A stretch of DNA of 64,000 nucleotides from Adineta ricciae (taxonomy: Eukaryota > Rotifera > Eurotatoria > Adinetida > Adinetidae): positions 744,001-808,000 of the forward strand of contig CAJNOJ010000015.1 of the NCBI GenBank assembly GCA_905250025.1. The letters are read 5' to 3'. Shown here one piece after another: positions 35,428 to 47,447 of the stretch. Within the stretch, counting starts at the first letter, position 1; every line of letters begins with the position of its first letter. The notes beneath the pieces were generated by a model. That model was not told the origin of the DNA, ran no database searches, and worked only from the letters and a program-made list of their open reading frames with translations. A program made the translations under genes and the position numbers.

Positions 35428-35631
35428 TTTTCCGAAACCATGAAGGGTTCTGCGCTACACTTCCCGAACCTTTTCTCATATTACCGAACCATTACGGTTC
35501 CGCCATACACCTCTGGAGCCATTCATCCCTTTCCGAAGTCATCAGAGGTTCCGTACTGGACCTCCAGAACCATTGATTCCTAAACGAAGGCCTGAGGGGT
35601 TTCGCCCGATACCTCCAGAACCATCGCGATT
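35428..35631 (+). repeat. Degenerate minisatellite, four ~51-bp units
   Basis: Units begin at about 35428, 35481, 35530 and 35581. Each starts with a CCGAA-like block, continues with an AGGGGTTC/ACGGTTCCG-like block, then ACACCTCC or similar and (G)AACCAT. A partial unit precedes the first. Units differ at many positions, so the array is old. Confidence 0.6.
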
Positions 35632-36207
35632 GACTAGTCAGCACGGCCGGCCAAGTCGATGTAGTGTATGAGTCTGACCCCTTCCGAACCGTCGAGTTTG
35701 AGTAGTCAGTCTTTTGTTTTAGGCTGATATATGGCCCTGTTATGGCGTGTACTATCCGGCTAATCATTCAAATGACTTGGCTACATGGAGGTCAATTAGA
35801 TAGATAAATATATACTTATTTCTTCCCATATATTATTCTTCGCTGTTTAGGTTATATGTTGGGCGGAATGCGTGAATGAAATGTAACTACTTCTTGTCAG
35901 CGAATACCTGTGCTTGTGCTTTAGAATTATTTCAGGCCGCCAGTGGTCTGCTAGTAATGGAGAAGCGCGATCAAGCGGATGAGAGAAAGGTAGGAATTTT
36001 CATTTTACATAGCTGTTTGGGTGAGTCTATGCTCAGCTGAGAATAGTATGAGCAATTCTCTGAGCGGTGTAGGTAGAGTGTTCTTGTGAGTGAGTAATCC
36101 TTTTCCATGAGAGTCTTTTTCTGTCTGGTCCTGCCCAGTACGGTAAGACGCCAGCACAGTAGAGTATTTCACTAGTTCTTCCTTTAAAAATCATATTTAC
36201 ACTACCA

Positions 36208-36485
36208 GACATCTGATCCTCGACGAGCTAGAAGGTTTATACATAGATGAAATTGTTTTGAGTTCTATTCAGGCATGTCATATATGATATACACAAGAAA
36301 CTGAAAAGTTACAAATGTTTCTAGGCGCTACTTAAGTAAAAGTAAGCGTGAGAACTGAATTGAAGCAGTTCGAAAGATTTTTAACTTTCCAGTTTCTTGT
36401 GTATATCATATACGGCATGCTTGAATAGAACTCAAAACAATTTCATCCATGTATAAGCCTTCTAGCTCGTCGAGGATCAGATGTC
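36208..36485. repeat. Near-perfect 109-bp inverted repeat (foldback element)
   Basis: Arm 36208-36316 matches the reverse complement of 36377-36485 at about 102 of 109 positions with no gaps, around a 60-bp loop. Ends read GACATCTGATCC and GGATCAGATGTC. Six of the seven differences are transitions. There is no coding capacity. It could be a MITE or foldback transposon, or the template of a long hairpin RNA. Confidence 0.85.
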
Positions 36486-37440
36486 CATTTATAATATAAG
36501 TCGAATTAGGCAACTCATGACTGACAGGCAAACTTTAAGCATTCGAGCCCAGTATTCAGCCGCTGTGTATTCCTTTCCTTCAGAAAAGAGAATAGTTCGA
36601 AGCGATTTGCCATGTTTTATTACTCGAATGATTACGATAACGACGACGTATCACACAAGCACAAGCATGTTGATGACGTTCAAGTAAACGCTTATTTACA
36701 TGTAGTGGCAATGACAAGCCCGAACGAACTTGACTAGTGGACTTCTAACTTTTATCAGACGACTAATGTTGACAACAGTTTCAGTGACATGTCAACAGAT
36801 GTTTTCCTACTCGCTGTAGTATGATAGGCAACGGCGAACTAGACAATTATCGCTAAATCAAAAATAGTAACAGTCGCTTGACGAGGTTGATACGACGCTA
36901 TCTTTTCTTTCCACTAAGGACACCGGAAAATGTCTGATCTGAATTTCTTCTTCATCTCTTAAAACATTATTGCCATTAACATCCACACTGAGAGAACGGT
37001 ACACCTTCTATGAAGCGATAGAATCATCAGTATTTGATACACTTTCTAGATACGTATTCATCAAATACCGACCGATCTAATCGTACTGCGTGATGCCGAC
37101 GTTAATAGACGTCTAGCAGTTTCCCGCAAGTTCAATTGGATACCCTCGTGCACACTAGTTTGACATGAATGTAATCTATTCAATCAATTGCTGATATATT
37201 TGAAAAGGTTAAACCACTCATGATCGTTAATTGATTTCAAAGGCGAATTAAAATTTTGTGTAACGTTTTGAGCATACAGACTTAGTTTTTCCCTTTGTTC
37301 TATGAGGAGAACCAAAGATTGGTTTTGATTGATGATGAAATGAGCCAATAGCAAATGCGCTCGAGTTAGCGTCTCTTTTTCCTTTCCAGACTTGATTAGT
37401 AGTAGGTTTTTCTTATTATTTGTTGACAATTCTTTAAAGA

Positions 37441-40400
37441 ATGGGTAGCTGTCCTAGCACTCCTAGTGAGTTCGCTTCGAAAAGTCTCGATCCGTTATGC
37501 AATGGCGAACGAATGTGGACAACTTTTCTATTTTCGTCACTATTCACGCTTTTTGGCGGATGGTTCATTATTCTCATATACGATTTTACCAAAGCATTAG
37601 CTATAAAACCACGGCGATTAAGACTTATTTCGGCAGTAAAGCATCTACTCCAAATAAATGACGTAAGTTTAGGGATATCGTCGTGAACATTGTTCATTTG
37701 CGCACATGTGAATATTCGATAGTTTTCTACAAGACGACCAAGCCTACCGTATACAGTATCGAATCGACGCAATGATGAGGAGAACGAAGATTATTTCAGT
37801 TGGTTACAAGCAATTAAAGAGTGGGAGAACAACTTAATATCGGGCCAAACAAAAATGGGAAAAACATTGGTTTGTTTTTCTTTCCTCGACGATATTTCAC
37901 AATTTCTTTCTCGTTAATAGGTAGGAATCATCTTTATTGGTAGTATTGCTTCATTGATACTCTACTTTGTCGATACAAAAAATGCGTAAGTTCCTATAGA
38001 ATATAAAATCAATTAGTTTTTCATTGCCCTGTTAATTCCTCCGAGAGTTGATCGTTTAATCTCCGGTGCATAGCTCTCTATACTAGAAATGAAAACTTCG
38101 CAAGTGTTGATGAATAAAGTAACACTATGCCGAGTGCTTATGAGTATAAAATTGCGTTTTAATTAGTTTTATCATCATGAAATTTAACGTGAAACATCTG
38201 CTAGCTGAGAAATAATCAAGAAGAATGATTGATGTATAACAAAAAGCAGCGGCCACCGTCGGTTGTGTCATAAATGACAGAACTTCCTGTTGCATGCTTT
38301 CAACAAATGAACATTTTACACAAATATTGTCAGACAATGGTAGTAAACAGGAAAGAACAATGCTCAGCCGAGTTTGCCTGACTATTTTCACTCAGTAATT
38401 TCAAATTTATGGCATGAGAGTGAATAAAGCAATTATGTTAAAATATTGATGACAGAAAAACGATGTAAATAATTGAAAACAAAATATCGAAAACTTTTCT
38501 TTAGGTTTATTGAATCTTGTACTGATATCAATAGATCGGTCACTATGCAAGCTGATCTTGGTTTGAATGTTCTCTTTTTGATCTATTTCTTCTTACGAGT
38601 TAGTTTCATGTCGAACTTATTTTACCTTGACAAATATAAAACACATTTAGTTTACTGCTTCACAACACAAACGACGATTTTGGTTTAGTCTCTATTCAAT
38701 TGTTGATATGTTTACTATCCCACCATCGTTTGTAGCATTGTATCTCAATCGCAATTGGATTGGTAAATTCTAAGCTCTACTCACTGTTTTCTCGACGATC
38801 TCTGATCTCCTCGTAGGCTTTCGTTTTCTTCGAGCTATTCGCATAATGAATACTCCCGATATTCTACAATATATGGGCTTAATTGAACGTCCACGAACAA
38901 TACGTATTGTTCAGCTTGCATCGCGTTTTATCGCTGTTTGGATTGCATGTGCTGGCGCAGTTCACCTAGCAGAAAATTCGGGTGACTTTTTCTGTAATTT
39001 TGAAAACGCGCAAGAAATCGATGTCTTCAATGCTATCTACTTCATGATTGTTACAATGACGACAGTAATTTATATTTCATTGCGTATTCTTCTTGTGCAA
39101 TATGAGGTAATTTTAGGTCGGTTATGGTGATGTGTATTGTAAAACATACATCGGAAAGTTTTTCATGCTTATGTTTCTCATTGGTGGATTGGTAAGGGAG
39201 AAAGTATAAAGAGGATTTCGAGTCGACTTTGTTTTTTGTTTAAAGGCATTTTTTGCAACGATGATTCCGGAATTTTCGAATCTATTCGGAACTAGTGGTC
39301 AATATGCAGGTCGTTATCGAATCGTCAAAGGCAAACGGTAAGAGAGAAAAAAAAACGAAGTTTTATCCAGGGAAATATAGTTCTTTCTCCTCTGTCTTAA
39401 TATGATTTTATTGGTGACTGACGAGTTCATTTGAATGTCAGGCAATTATTATATGCATAAAAATATAAATATTCATCATGAGAGAAAATTTCTTGGAGAC
39501 TTGGATAGAAAGCCTAATTCACGTAATTGAAGACGGCTCAGTTGCAGAGATAATCAAACTGTCGTACAGAATAAACAACAACAAGGTCTACAAAATCCTA
39601 TGCATGATTGATATTGTTATGTCTATACGAGTCAGCACTACTATCAGAAGAGAAACCTCTTGACATTACTCTTGAGAGATAATCATGAAAGGATAGGAAA
39701 AGTTTATTTTCTGCGCTAATAGAATTCAATCAAGGTTGTATTTAGAATATTGAATAGAATTACTCGGCTGAGACGAGCGAAACAAGAACGATTTAGATAT
39801 ATGATTGATCTACATTAGACAGTGGTCGATACTTAATTGAAGAACATGAAATGTTTCGATTTTCTCTCATTGCTATTGGCATAAACTCCATTATCAATCA
39901 ACAAGTCTCGTTTCGATACTTTTCTCATGCGTGCTTCAATGAGGAAAAAAAACAAGCGTACTATCGTGTTTTAGCCATGTGGTCATCTGTGGACATATAA
40001 CACCGCACTCGATGACAACATTTCTACGTGATTTTCTCCATAAAGATCGCGATCAAGCTGAAGAACTTGATGTCGTCATAATTAATAAGTAACATACAAT
40101 CCTAATGCAGGAAAGTCAAAGTAGTCAATGGTTTCCCCACTTTTGTTCGAAGGAAAACACCAGAGATCGAAATGGAAGCGCTGTTGAAACGGTATTACAC
40201 AAAAGTTCAATATTTCGTTGGAACGGTTATGAATGTCGCTGATTTGCATCGAATCCAAGTAAAATAATTGGAGAACTGCCTAACATTTAAGCGTGAAATT
40301 TATTCAGGTTGATAAAGCAACAGCTTGTTTAATCATCGCTGATAAAGAATGTCCCGATCCGGATGGGGACGATTCAGCAAATATCATGCGCGTAATCAGC

Positions 40401-43400
40401 TTGAAAAATTTCAATCAACGTATTCGAGTTCTTTTACAACTTTTACATTACAAGAACAAAGTAACGAATTGCTGAGAGAAGAAGTGTAGTGTTCTGTACA
40501 GGTAAATGTGAAATGTTTAGATGAATGTCGCATCTATACCGGGTTGGAGCGCGAAAGATGGAGATGAAATCATCTGCATTGCCGAATTAAAACTTGGCTT
40601 AATTGGCATGTCGTGTACAGTACCTGGATTTTGCACGATGGTATGGAAACAATTGAACCTCGATGTACGATTATTTGACTTTTTTAGATGACCAATATCT
40701 TTCGTATGTCAGCCTACAAGACACGTTCAGCACAAGAAATGGTACGTAAATCACATAATCTTGTCTAAACATTAGTTGTCTCGGTTCTGTTCGATGCTGA
40801 ATGTATTTCAATCGATGTAGTTCGATTTGTTGCACAGAAAATGCCATTAGAAAAGAAAAGCTTGGAGGATACTAGTCCAAAAGGTTTAAAATACACAGTT
40901 GAATAACCCTTCTTCTCGTAGTTCTGCGTCTGTTGTAAAGATTCAAGTTTTGATGATGAGAATGTAAGTTCTTATCTTATTCATGGGGGCGTTATTGTGT
41001 GCTTTTGATGTGTGCATATAATTTAAACTACTACAGGGATATATATATATATATTTTTTTTTTTCCATCAATAAAAATATCGAAGAACGGTCAAGTAATT
41101 CAATGATACTAAATCATTGGAACAAAGATCATTTCATATTTTCGTTGATTATTCATATTTATGCTTCTCACATCCAACATTTATTCTTCATTGATCGTTT
41201 TAAAAAGTAATCAACGGATTTGAGTGTTTAATAGACGCAAGCTTGGCATTGGCGAGAGCTGTACCACCGTGGTGCAGCTATGGAGATGTACTTAGAAGAA
41301 CTACCACATTCATTTTTTGGAAAGACATTTACTGAAATGGCACTGTAAGTTGAACTCTAGCAAAACAAACCTCACAGTTGTCTTTATGCTCGTTTAGAAT
41401 TTGCTTTAAACTTCGAGTCATGATCCTAGCTGTTGAAATAAAACATACGGATGAAAATGGAAATACACGACTGGTTGTCGAAGTTGCGCCCAAGAATGAT
41501 TGTATTATCCTTCCTGGGACTCGAGCTTTTATGGTTTGCAGTTCGAGTGAAGATGCAAAAAGGTAACGAAACATTTCAATTCTTTTTTGTCAGTTGAATT
41601 CTTGATATCGTTTGGATATTCAGAGTGAAATATTATTGTTCTACTTGTTATCCTGATGTTAACCAACTAAAACCTGCACAATTGAAGCGAATGAGAAAGT
41701 GTCGACACAGTAATCTAATTTTAAAAGATTTGTTTCTTCTCACCTTTGGTACCATTCTAGCAGTTTCTCCAGCAGAAATGTTACCATTCCAAGCACGTTC
41801 GGAAAGCCAAGCTTCCATTGGCAAGGAAAAATCGCAAAATCCTATTGTGTACATAGAAGATTTTGAGATAATAAAAAAAAACTCGCCTCTTCGTTATATT
41901 TAGGCGTTTGTTGGAAGGCGACGTTCAGCGTCCACTACTGATCTGTCAACCCGAACAGACTGATTCAGCATCACTGACACACAGTGAACCGTGCGTATCA
42001 TATATGAATGTGAATTCGTGTTGCTTCTGTGTATATTCTTACCTGCTTTGTTTTCTTATTCATTGCACTGCATGTAAGTTCAATTGTTTGTTATTCCCCA
42101 TAATTATATCTGTCTTTCTCAATGAATCGAATTAAAATTTGTTCTCTAAATCTTGAAACAGACTGATGGACGAAAATATATCGAACTTTGACTCCACTGG
42201 GATGTTTTATTTCACTCCACCACGACGTATTGAAGAAGCTGTTCTGGTATGTAGTTTGAAATCAGTTCAAAATTTTCATTATTTGATTGATAGCATGTGG
42301 AATCGTTACGTGAACGTCGTCTGGCATTCCGTCGACAGAATACGATGAGAAATGGCAAAACAATAGGTTTTCAACAAACACACCTCGCACCCCCTTTGCA
42401 TCCAGTCCATTTTCAAGATCGTACGTTACAATCCGGAACGATTCATTTGATTACCGTTAATCTCTCTGGTTCTCCCTAGATGTTATCGTTTGTCTTCATG
42501 CTGACAAAGCATCGCCGACCATTGGTCTACGTAATTTTGTCATGCCGCTTCGTGCTAGTTCATTTCATCGTCACGAATTGCCGATAATTATATTTGTTAC
42601 CGATCTTGACTACATAAGAAATGAGTGGGATATGATCTGTACATTTCCTGATATCTATATTCTCAATGTAAAGCTTCGGCAAAGAAAAAAAAAGGAATTT
42701 GTCTTTTATAAAACTATCTGCTTGTTATTGTTAGGGTTCACCAAGTAATCCATACAATTTGCAGCTGATATGTATACAAGATTGTCGTCAGTGTGTGATC
42801 ATATCGACATTAGATCGAGAAAATCAAGATACGTATCTCGTCGATAAATCATCTGTACTTTGTACGTTGAATATCCGACAAATCGAAATGAAATCAGCTG
42901 GCTATGTTTCCGTGATGAACTTAACTGGACAAAACACATCGGATATGATGGCAAATCAAACAAAAGCATTGCTTCAGAATACTATTCGAACATTAACAAC
43001 ATTAAGTAATATTATTTGAATGTTAACCTTTTTCTTACGTTTTCATTCTAGCTATTGATTCTAATGTTCAATATGTTGAACAAGGTACAGATGTTTTTCT
43101 TTCACAATGGCTATTGAATTATTGAGGGTTTTTAGGGGATACTGACGAAGTTGACCTGGAGTTCTATTTAACAACACCGTTTGCATCTGGTACGTAGTTT
43201 TCATCACCAAGAAATTCAACTGACCTTGATTTGTTGAAGGCGCGGCATTTGCAGATAGTGTTCTCGATTGCATTTTAAGTTGTGTAAGTCGAACTTGTTC
43301 TATACCAATTCCTCCTATCAATAATCTCACTTTTAAGGCTTATTACAATGATAATGCAGTCAATTTACTTCGTAATATTTTAACGGGCGGTGTTGATTTA

Positions 43401-43916
43401 CAATTAGAAGAAATTCTCGCTGAAGGTGGTGGTTTTAACCGTTGTGAATCATTTGATATACTAAAAAAGCGAAATCGTGCTCGTGTTGCTATTCTCGAAA
43501 TCCGAGAATTAATACCAGACATTGATATTCGAGTATGAAACCAAACTTTTGCTTATCTTTTATCCATTATCTGTACTCGTTCACTTTTCAGACAGATCCA
43601 GTTACCTTCAGTGTACTATTCTGTGAAGCTATTCAACGCCACCAGATGATTGTCATGGGTATATATCGTTTGTTAGATGTATTACTTCGAAATGATCCTA
43701 AGATTAACATGAGTCAATTTACCGGTGGTCACAAGCGGATTGTTCTTTGTTATCCACCATACAATTATCATATGGATCCGTCGGATATGGTTCGTAGTTT
43801 GTAGATTATCATCTTATGAAAGACTTTGGTTATTTTAGGTCTATGTGATGCAGCAATCTCGTCCATTTGATCAACTTTCTCGACAGAACTCTTGCTCACT
43901 ACCACAAACGCGATAG
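37441..43916 (+). CDS. KCNMA1: Large-conductance Ca2+-activated K+ channel (BK, Slo1-type)
   Basis: About twenty exons; first 37441-37662, second from 37723. S0 is [11 protein letters not shown], specific to Slo1/Slo3. S1 is [15 protein letters not shown], and S2 [11 protein letters not shown] onward. S4 keeps its Arg pattern ([19 protein letters not shown]). The filter is MTT|VGYGDVY, with an intron inside it. RCK1 begins [12 protein letters not shown], with [16 protein letters not shown]2 contains [17 protein letters not shown]. The calcium bowl is reduced: [14 protein letters not shown] where Slo1 has a run of five Asp, then TPFASG. It ends [13 protein letters not shown] plus a short Ser-rich tail. 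BK channels couple depolarisation and cytosolic Ca2+ to K+ efflux in nerve and muscle. Ca2+ sensing through the bowl is probably weakened here (inference). Introns at 38.0-38.5 and 39.3-40.0 kb are unusually long for the window. Confidence 0.94.
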
Positions 43917-44804
43917 ATAGACTTTTTTCTCGACATAGCTATTGTATTTTAAGAAAGTTTTTTTTTTACTATAATTATTACCTTTTATCAGCGTGTATGT
44001 CATCATTCTGCATTTAATTATATCAGTGATTATGTTTCCACTAATGACGTATTCAGAAATGGTGTAGCGAGTGAGTGCAGTCGATGAGCACGTTGCTTTG
44101 CAATCAAGTCTTATCACAATATATCGTTTTTTGTGAAAGCGTTTGGGAATGTTCGCTTTTTCGAAAACTACCACAGGGCGTTATACACCTATACGTTTCC
44201 CGCCTCGGTTACGCTACTAGTTTCGACTGAAAAACAATTTACAGTTTTACATCAGGACACTTCGACAAAAAAAAACATGTTGTGATAAAAAATTTGAGGT
44301 TATTATATAATGTTCTAATGTAAATTATTGCATCATTTCAAACAAATACAATCTCATCATTCTATACACGTTCAATTGACCAACGTAACCAACACTCGTT
44401 CTCTGTCGTTTATCAACATACGCATCGAAATGAATGAGTAATATGATGATTAATCGTTTTTTATCAATACTTGCGATCTTTCGCAGGAATTATTCAGTTT
44501 GTTTTCGTTCTCCGCTCTGAAAATATAATACGTGTCACACACTTCCATTGGAAAATTCTCCATGAATGAAAACATGCGTTAATTGAGTTTCGAAATGCTA
44601 CAGTTACTACAATACACGAACCAATCACTGACGTGGTGAATGTTTTCTATCAATGAGTCACATTGTAAGGCAATGAGAGAGAGAGAAAAAAAAATGAAAT
44701 ATCGACTTGTCAGGTAGCTACAAGGTTATTCTGTTTCATTTGATCACATTTTCGCTCGTTTCGGTTTGCTATTCACAAGACAATCTTTCGTCTAACATTC
44801 AGCA
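43917..44804. other. Intergenic region
   Basis: BK 3' flank and upstream region of the first VAMP. A short GAGAGAGAGA run lies near 44675-44685; nothing coding. Confidence 0.5.
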
Positions 44805-45404
44805 ATGTAAGCATCTATTTTGTGATTAAATCTGATATTTAAATAATGAGTTTTTATCTAGGGAAGGAGGTATCGCTAATCCAAATTATCAACCCGGCAA
44901 TGTTTATTATACATCGCCAGGTCAATTTCAACATTTGCAAGGACAAGTCAATGACGTATATAGGATAAAACGCATTGGCTTCTTGCTAAAGATTAAATTT
45001 ATTATAGGTGACGGAAATCATGAGAAATAACATTCGATTAGGATTGGAACGTGGTGCAAATCTTGATGATCTTGAAATTAAAGCAGGTAAAATATCCCGA
45101 TTGAGATGAATTTTATTGATCACAACTGTTCAGAGGATTTGAGTAATACTTCCAATCAATTTGCCAACAATGCACACCGAGTTCGACAAAAATTCTGGTG
45201 GCAAAATGTGCAGGTAGATCCACACACATCTATTTTATCAATATCCTCTTCGTTTTATAATAGATGTGGATTCTCATTGGTGTAATCGTTATTATTCTTA
45301 TTGTTATCATCGTTGGTAAGATGAACACAGTTCTATCTCGAAAGATTATTCTTATTCGATTATTTTTAGTACTTTCTGTCCTTGCCGCACAGAAGAAAAT
45401 TTAA
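44805..45404 (+). CDS. VAMP: Synaptobrevin/VAMP-like R-SNARE, copy A
   Basis: 113 codons in six exons. The first coding exon contributes only AT (44805-44806). A 55-bp GT-AG intron follows, and G at 44862 completes ATG, giving MEGGIANPNYQP. The SNARE motif runs from about residue 31 (VNDVTEIMRNNIRLGLERGANLDDLE), with the zero-layer Arg at about 47. A basic/aromatic juxtamembrane stretch (RQKFWWQNVQ, like KYWWKN of VAMP2) leads to the tail anchor MWILIGVIVIILIVIIVVLSV. R-SNAREs on vesicles pair with Q-SNAREs for fusion. All intron positions and phases match copy B, 400 bp downstream. It lacks a long N-terminal extension and so is of brevin type. Confidence 0.92.
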
Positions 45405-45797
45405 TTCGAAATTTTATCTCAACACAAGCAGTCAATGTCTTTCATTTTCTCGTTTTTGGTCATAGTTATATGTTTGTTATCAATCTGTATGTTTTTTTTT
45501 CTAAATAAACAAACCGCGGAATATTTGCTAGAAAATCTCAAAACTATGAGCATATCATATACAAACGTTAAGTAAATCTTGCAATTGCGCATCGTGGATA
45601 TGACAATAGTGAGTGAAGTTGTTGTTCGAAAATGTCGATACGTCATTAACGCGCTTGTAGATAATGCAATTTGTCTTTTACTGAATCATATCATAAACTG
45701 ATAAAAACTCCTGTGACTAACCAACAAACTGATATTGAGATATGTAAGCGTTTCTTTTCGGTTTCATTTTCGATTCTTATTTTTTCAGAAACAACTA
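45405..45797. other. Spacer between VAMP paralogues with poly(A) signal
   Basis: AATAAA at 45504-45509, 100 bp after the VAMP A stop. The remainder is the copy B promoter or 5' UTR; no other gene. Confidence 0.5.
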
Positions 45798-46423
45798 TGT
45801 AAGAACTTTCACTAGCCTACGTTTCTTAGAATTAGTTTTCCGTGTTACTCTAGGACAGCGACATTTAACAATCCAAATTATCAACCGACTAGCGTTCGTT
45901 ATACTCCGTCGACACATATTCAACAATTGCAGGACCAAACAGACGAAGTCAGTTTCGAAGAGAGTTCGATTCCGGTGTCGCACATATGTTCAATTAATTG
46001 ATTTAGATTGTAAGTATACAGAAGAAAACTTTATCAGGATTACTCGATCGTGGAACAAAACTTGATGATTTAGAGTATAAAGCAGGTTAGTGGAAGAAGA
46101 TTGTCGAAAAGGAAAAAGAGACTTTCTCACATTCATTTAGATGAAATGGCCCGAGCTTCAGATATGTTCACTATCACCACAGGAAAACTCAAAAAACGGT
46201 ATCAAATCAAGAACTTTAAGGTAAACATGTCTATAACCTTCACCATTCGATAATAACCTTTCACATCTTTTATAGATGACTATTATTCTAGCTGTTATTG
46301 TCATCGTCATAATAACAGCTATTATAGGTATATAAATGTTCTTTTTTTTTTGTTTTCATTGTATAAGAATACATTTGATTCATTCTAGTTACTGTTGTAC
46401 TATCAGTCAAATCCAAAGCTTAG
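45798..46423 (+). CDS. VAMP: Synaptobrevin/VAMP-like R-SNARE, copy B
   Basis: 113 codons, the same length as copy A. AT (45798-45799) is joined to G at 45854 over a 54-bp intron to form the start codon of MTATFNNPNYQP. The NPNYQP block is shared with copy A. The SNARE motif (TDEIVSIQKKTLSGLLDRGTK) keeps the zero-layer Arg at about 47. The juxtamembrane segment is KLKKRYQIKNFK, without copy A's Trp pair. The anchor is MTIILAVIVIVIITAIIVTVVLSV. Introns after codons 32, within codon 58, after codon 86 and in the anchor coincide with copy A, so the two arose by tandem duplication and have since diverged well apart in the SNARE core. Loss of the WW pair suggests altered membrane coupling or a different compartment (inference). 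Confidence 0.92.
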
Positions 46424-47447
46424 GCTAATACTGACTTGTCATTCTTCTAACATGTCTCTTTACATACCGTATACTTTGTCATGTTCATGAATCTTTTTTG
46501 CACTAACAATGTAATAAAATGATAGACGAACGAAACGTTCATGTGAATCCAAGCCAGTTCTCTACTTAAAGTTAATGAGTCTTTTATGAATAAATGTAGG
46601 GCAAAAGAGACATTGTTGAACGCTGTTTACATGCATGAAAGTTAGCGTTTTATAAAATATCTTTCGAGTAAATAGTGAGTGCATATAAAATATTTGAGAG
46701 CTCTTGTCTGTTGACCTTGGAAATCATTTTTGATATTCAAGGAGTAGAGTGTACTTTACACACATTCTACCTTTTCAACGGTATAAAAAGTTTTAATGGA
46801 AGCTATAAATATTTGGTACCTTTCACTTTAACAGCCGTGTGCTTCTTCATTAGAAGCCAAAATGGGAAGTCGTAAAAAAGAATATAAAATGCTTATGATG
46901 GACGATGGCGCCACTTGTCGATCGGATTTTTAAATGATCAAATCTTCTTTTTTCGAAAACTCGCAATCAAATTTTTTCATTTTATCGAGTGGATTATTCA
47001 AAAAATATGGAGAAATTCTACTGTACCTAGAGGTCATTATTGACAAATCTATGGTGTAAATGCTCATCGAATGAGAATGAAATGAACGTTAGAGAACGGC
47101 AAATACGCAAGCAATTTCTTCGTTCGTTCATTCATACATTCTAGAAGAAAAAAAAGCGCTTCCTGCTGATTGATTGACAGGGTTATCCCTTGCTTCTAGC
47201 ATAATGTATTGCGTTGCCACATTCATCTCTGCATATACTCAGATAGGAAAGAGATAGTTTGCTCGTCCATGTTCATAAATTGACCTCGGAAAGAAACGAA
47301 AGAAGATTCTTCAACTACTGTCATGCTTCTTCTTCAACCGATTGAATAATCATTGACAAGATTACAAGGCAAACCAATTATTCCGTATATCTAAGCGATA
47401 CTGTTCTTTTCATTATTCTCTAACATCTCGACGTATAACAAATATTA
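46424..47447. other. Intergenic region upstream of DIP2
   Basis: Contains the copy B 3' UTR and presumably the DIP2 promoter. No gene or repeat of note. Confidence 0.5.
46513..46518 (+). terminator. Polyadenylation signal of VAMP copy B
   Basis: AATAAA 90 bp after the copy B stop codon. Confidence 0.5.

Larger units (their letters stand above)
34982..37440. other. Non-coding accessory region with minisatellite and foldback
   Basis: AT-rich up to about 35.35 kb, then GC-richer. It contains a degenerate tandem repeat of about 51 bp (35428-35631) and a 278-bp foldback (36208-36485). Open frames in it follow the repeats or lack ATG and splice support. The last 300 bp are presumably the BK channel promoter and 5' UTR. 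Confidence 0.55.

Noticed and set aside
35373-35767. Open frames on both strands within the minisatellite
   Set aside because: Their repeated Ser/Pro/Arg patterns only mirror the 51-bp tandem units.
37184-37429. Minus-strand open frame of 81 codons just before the BK gene
   Set aside because: No ATG, and any upstream exon would have to lie antisense within the first BK exons. Possible, but unsupported.
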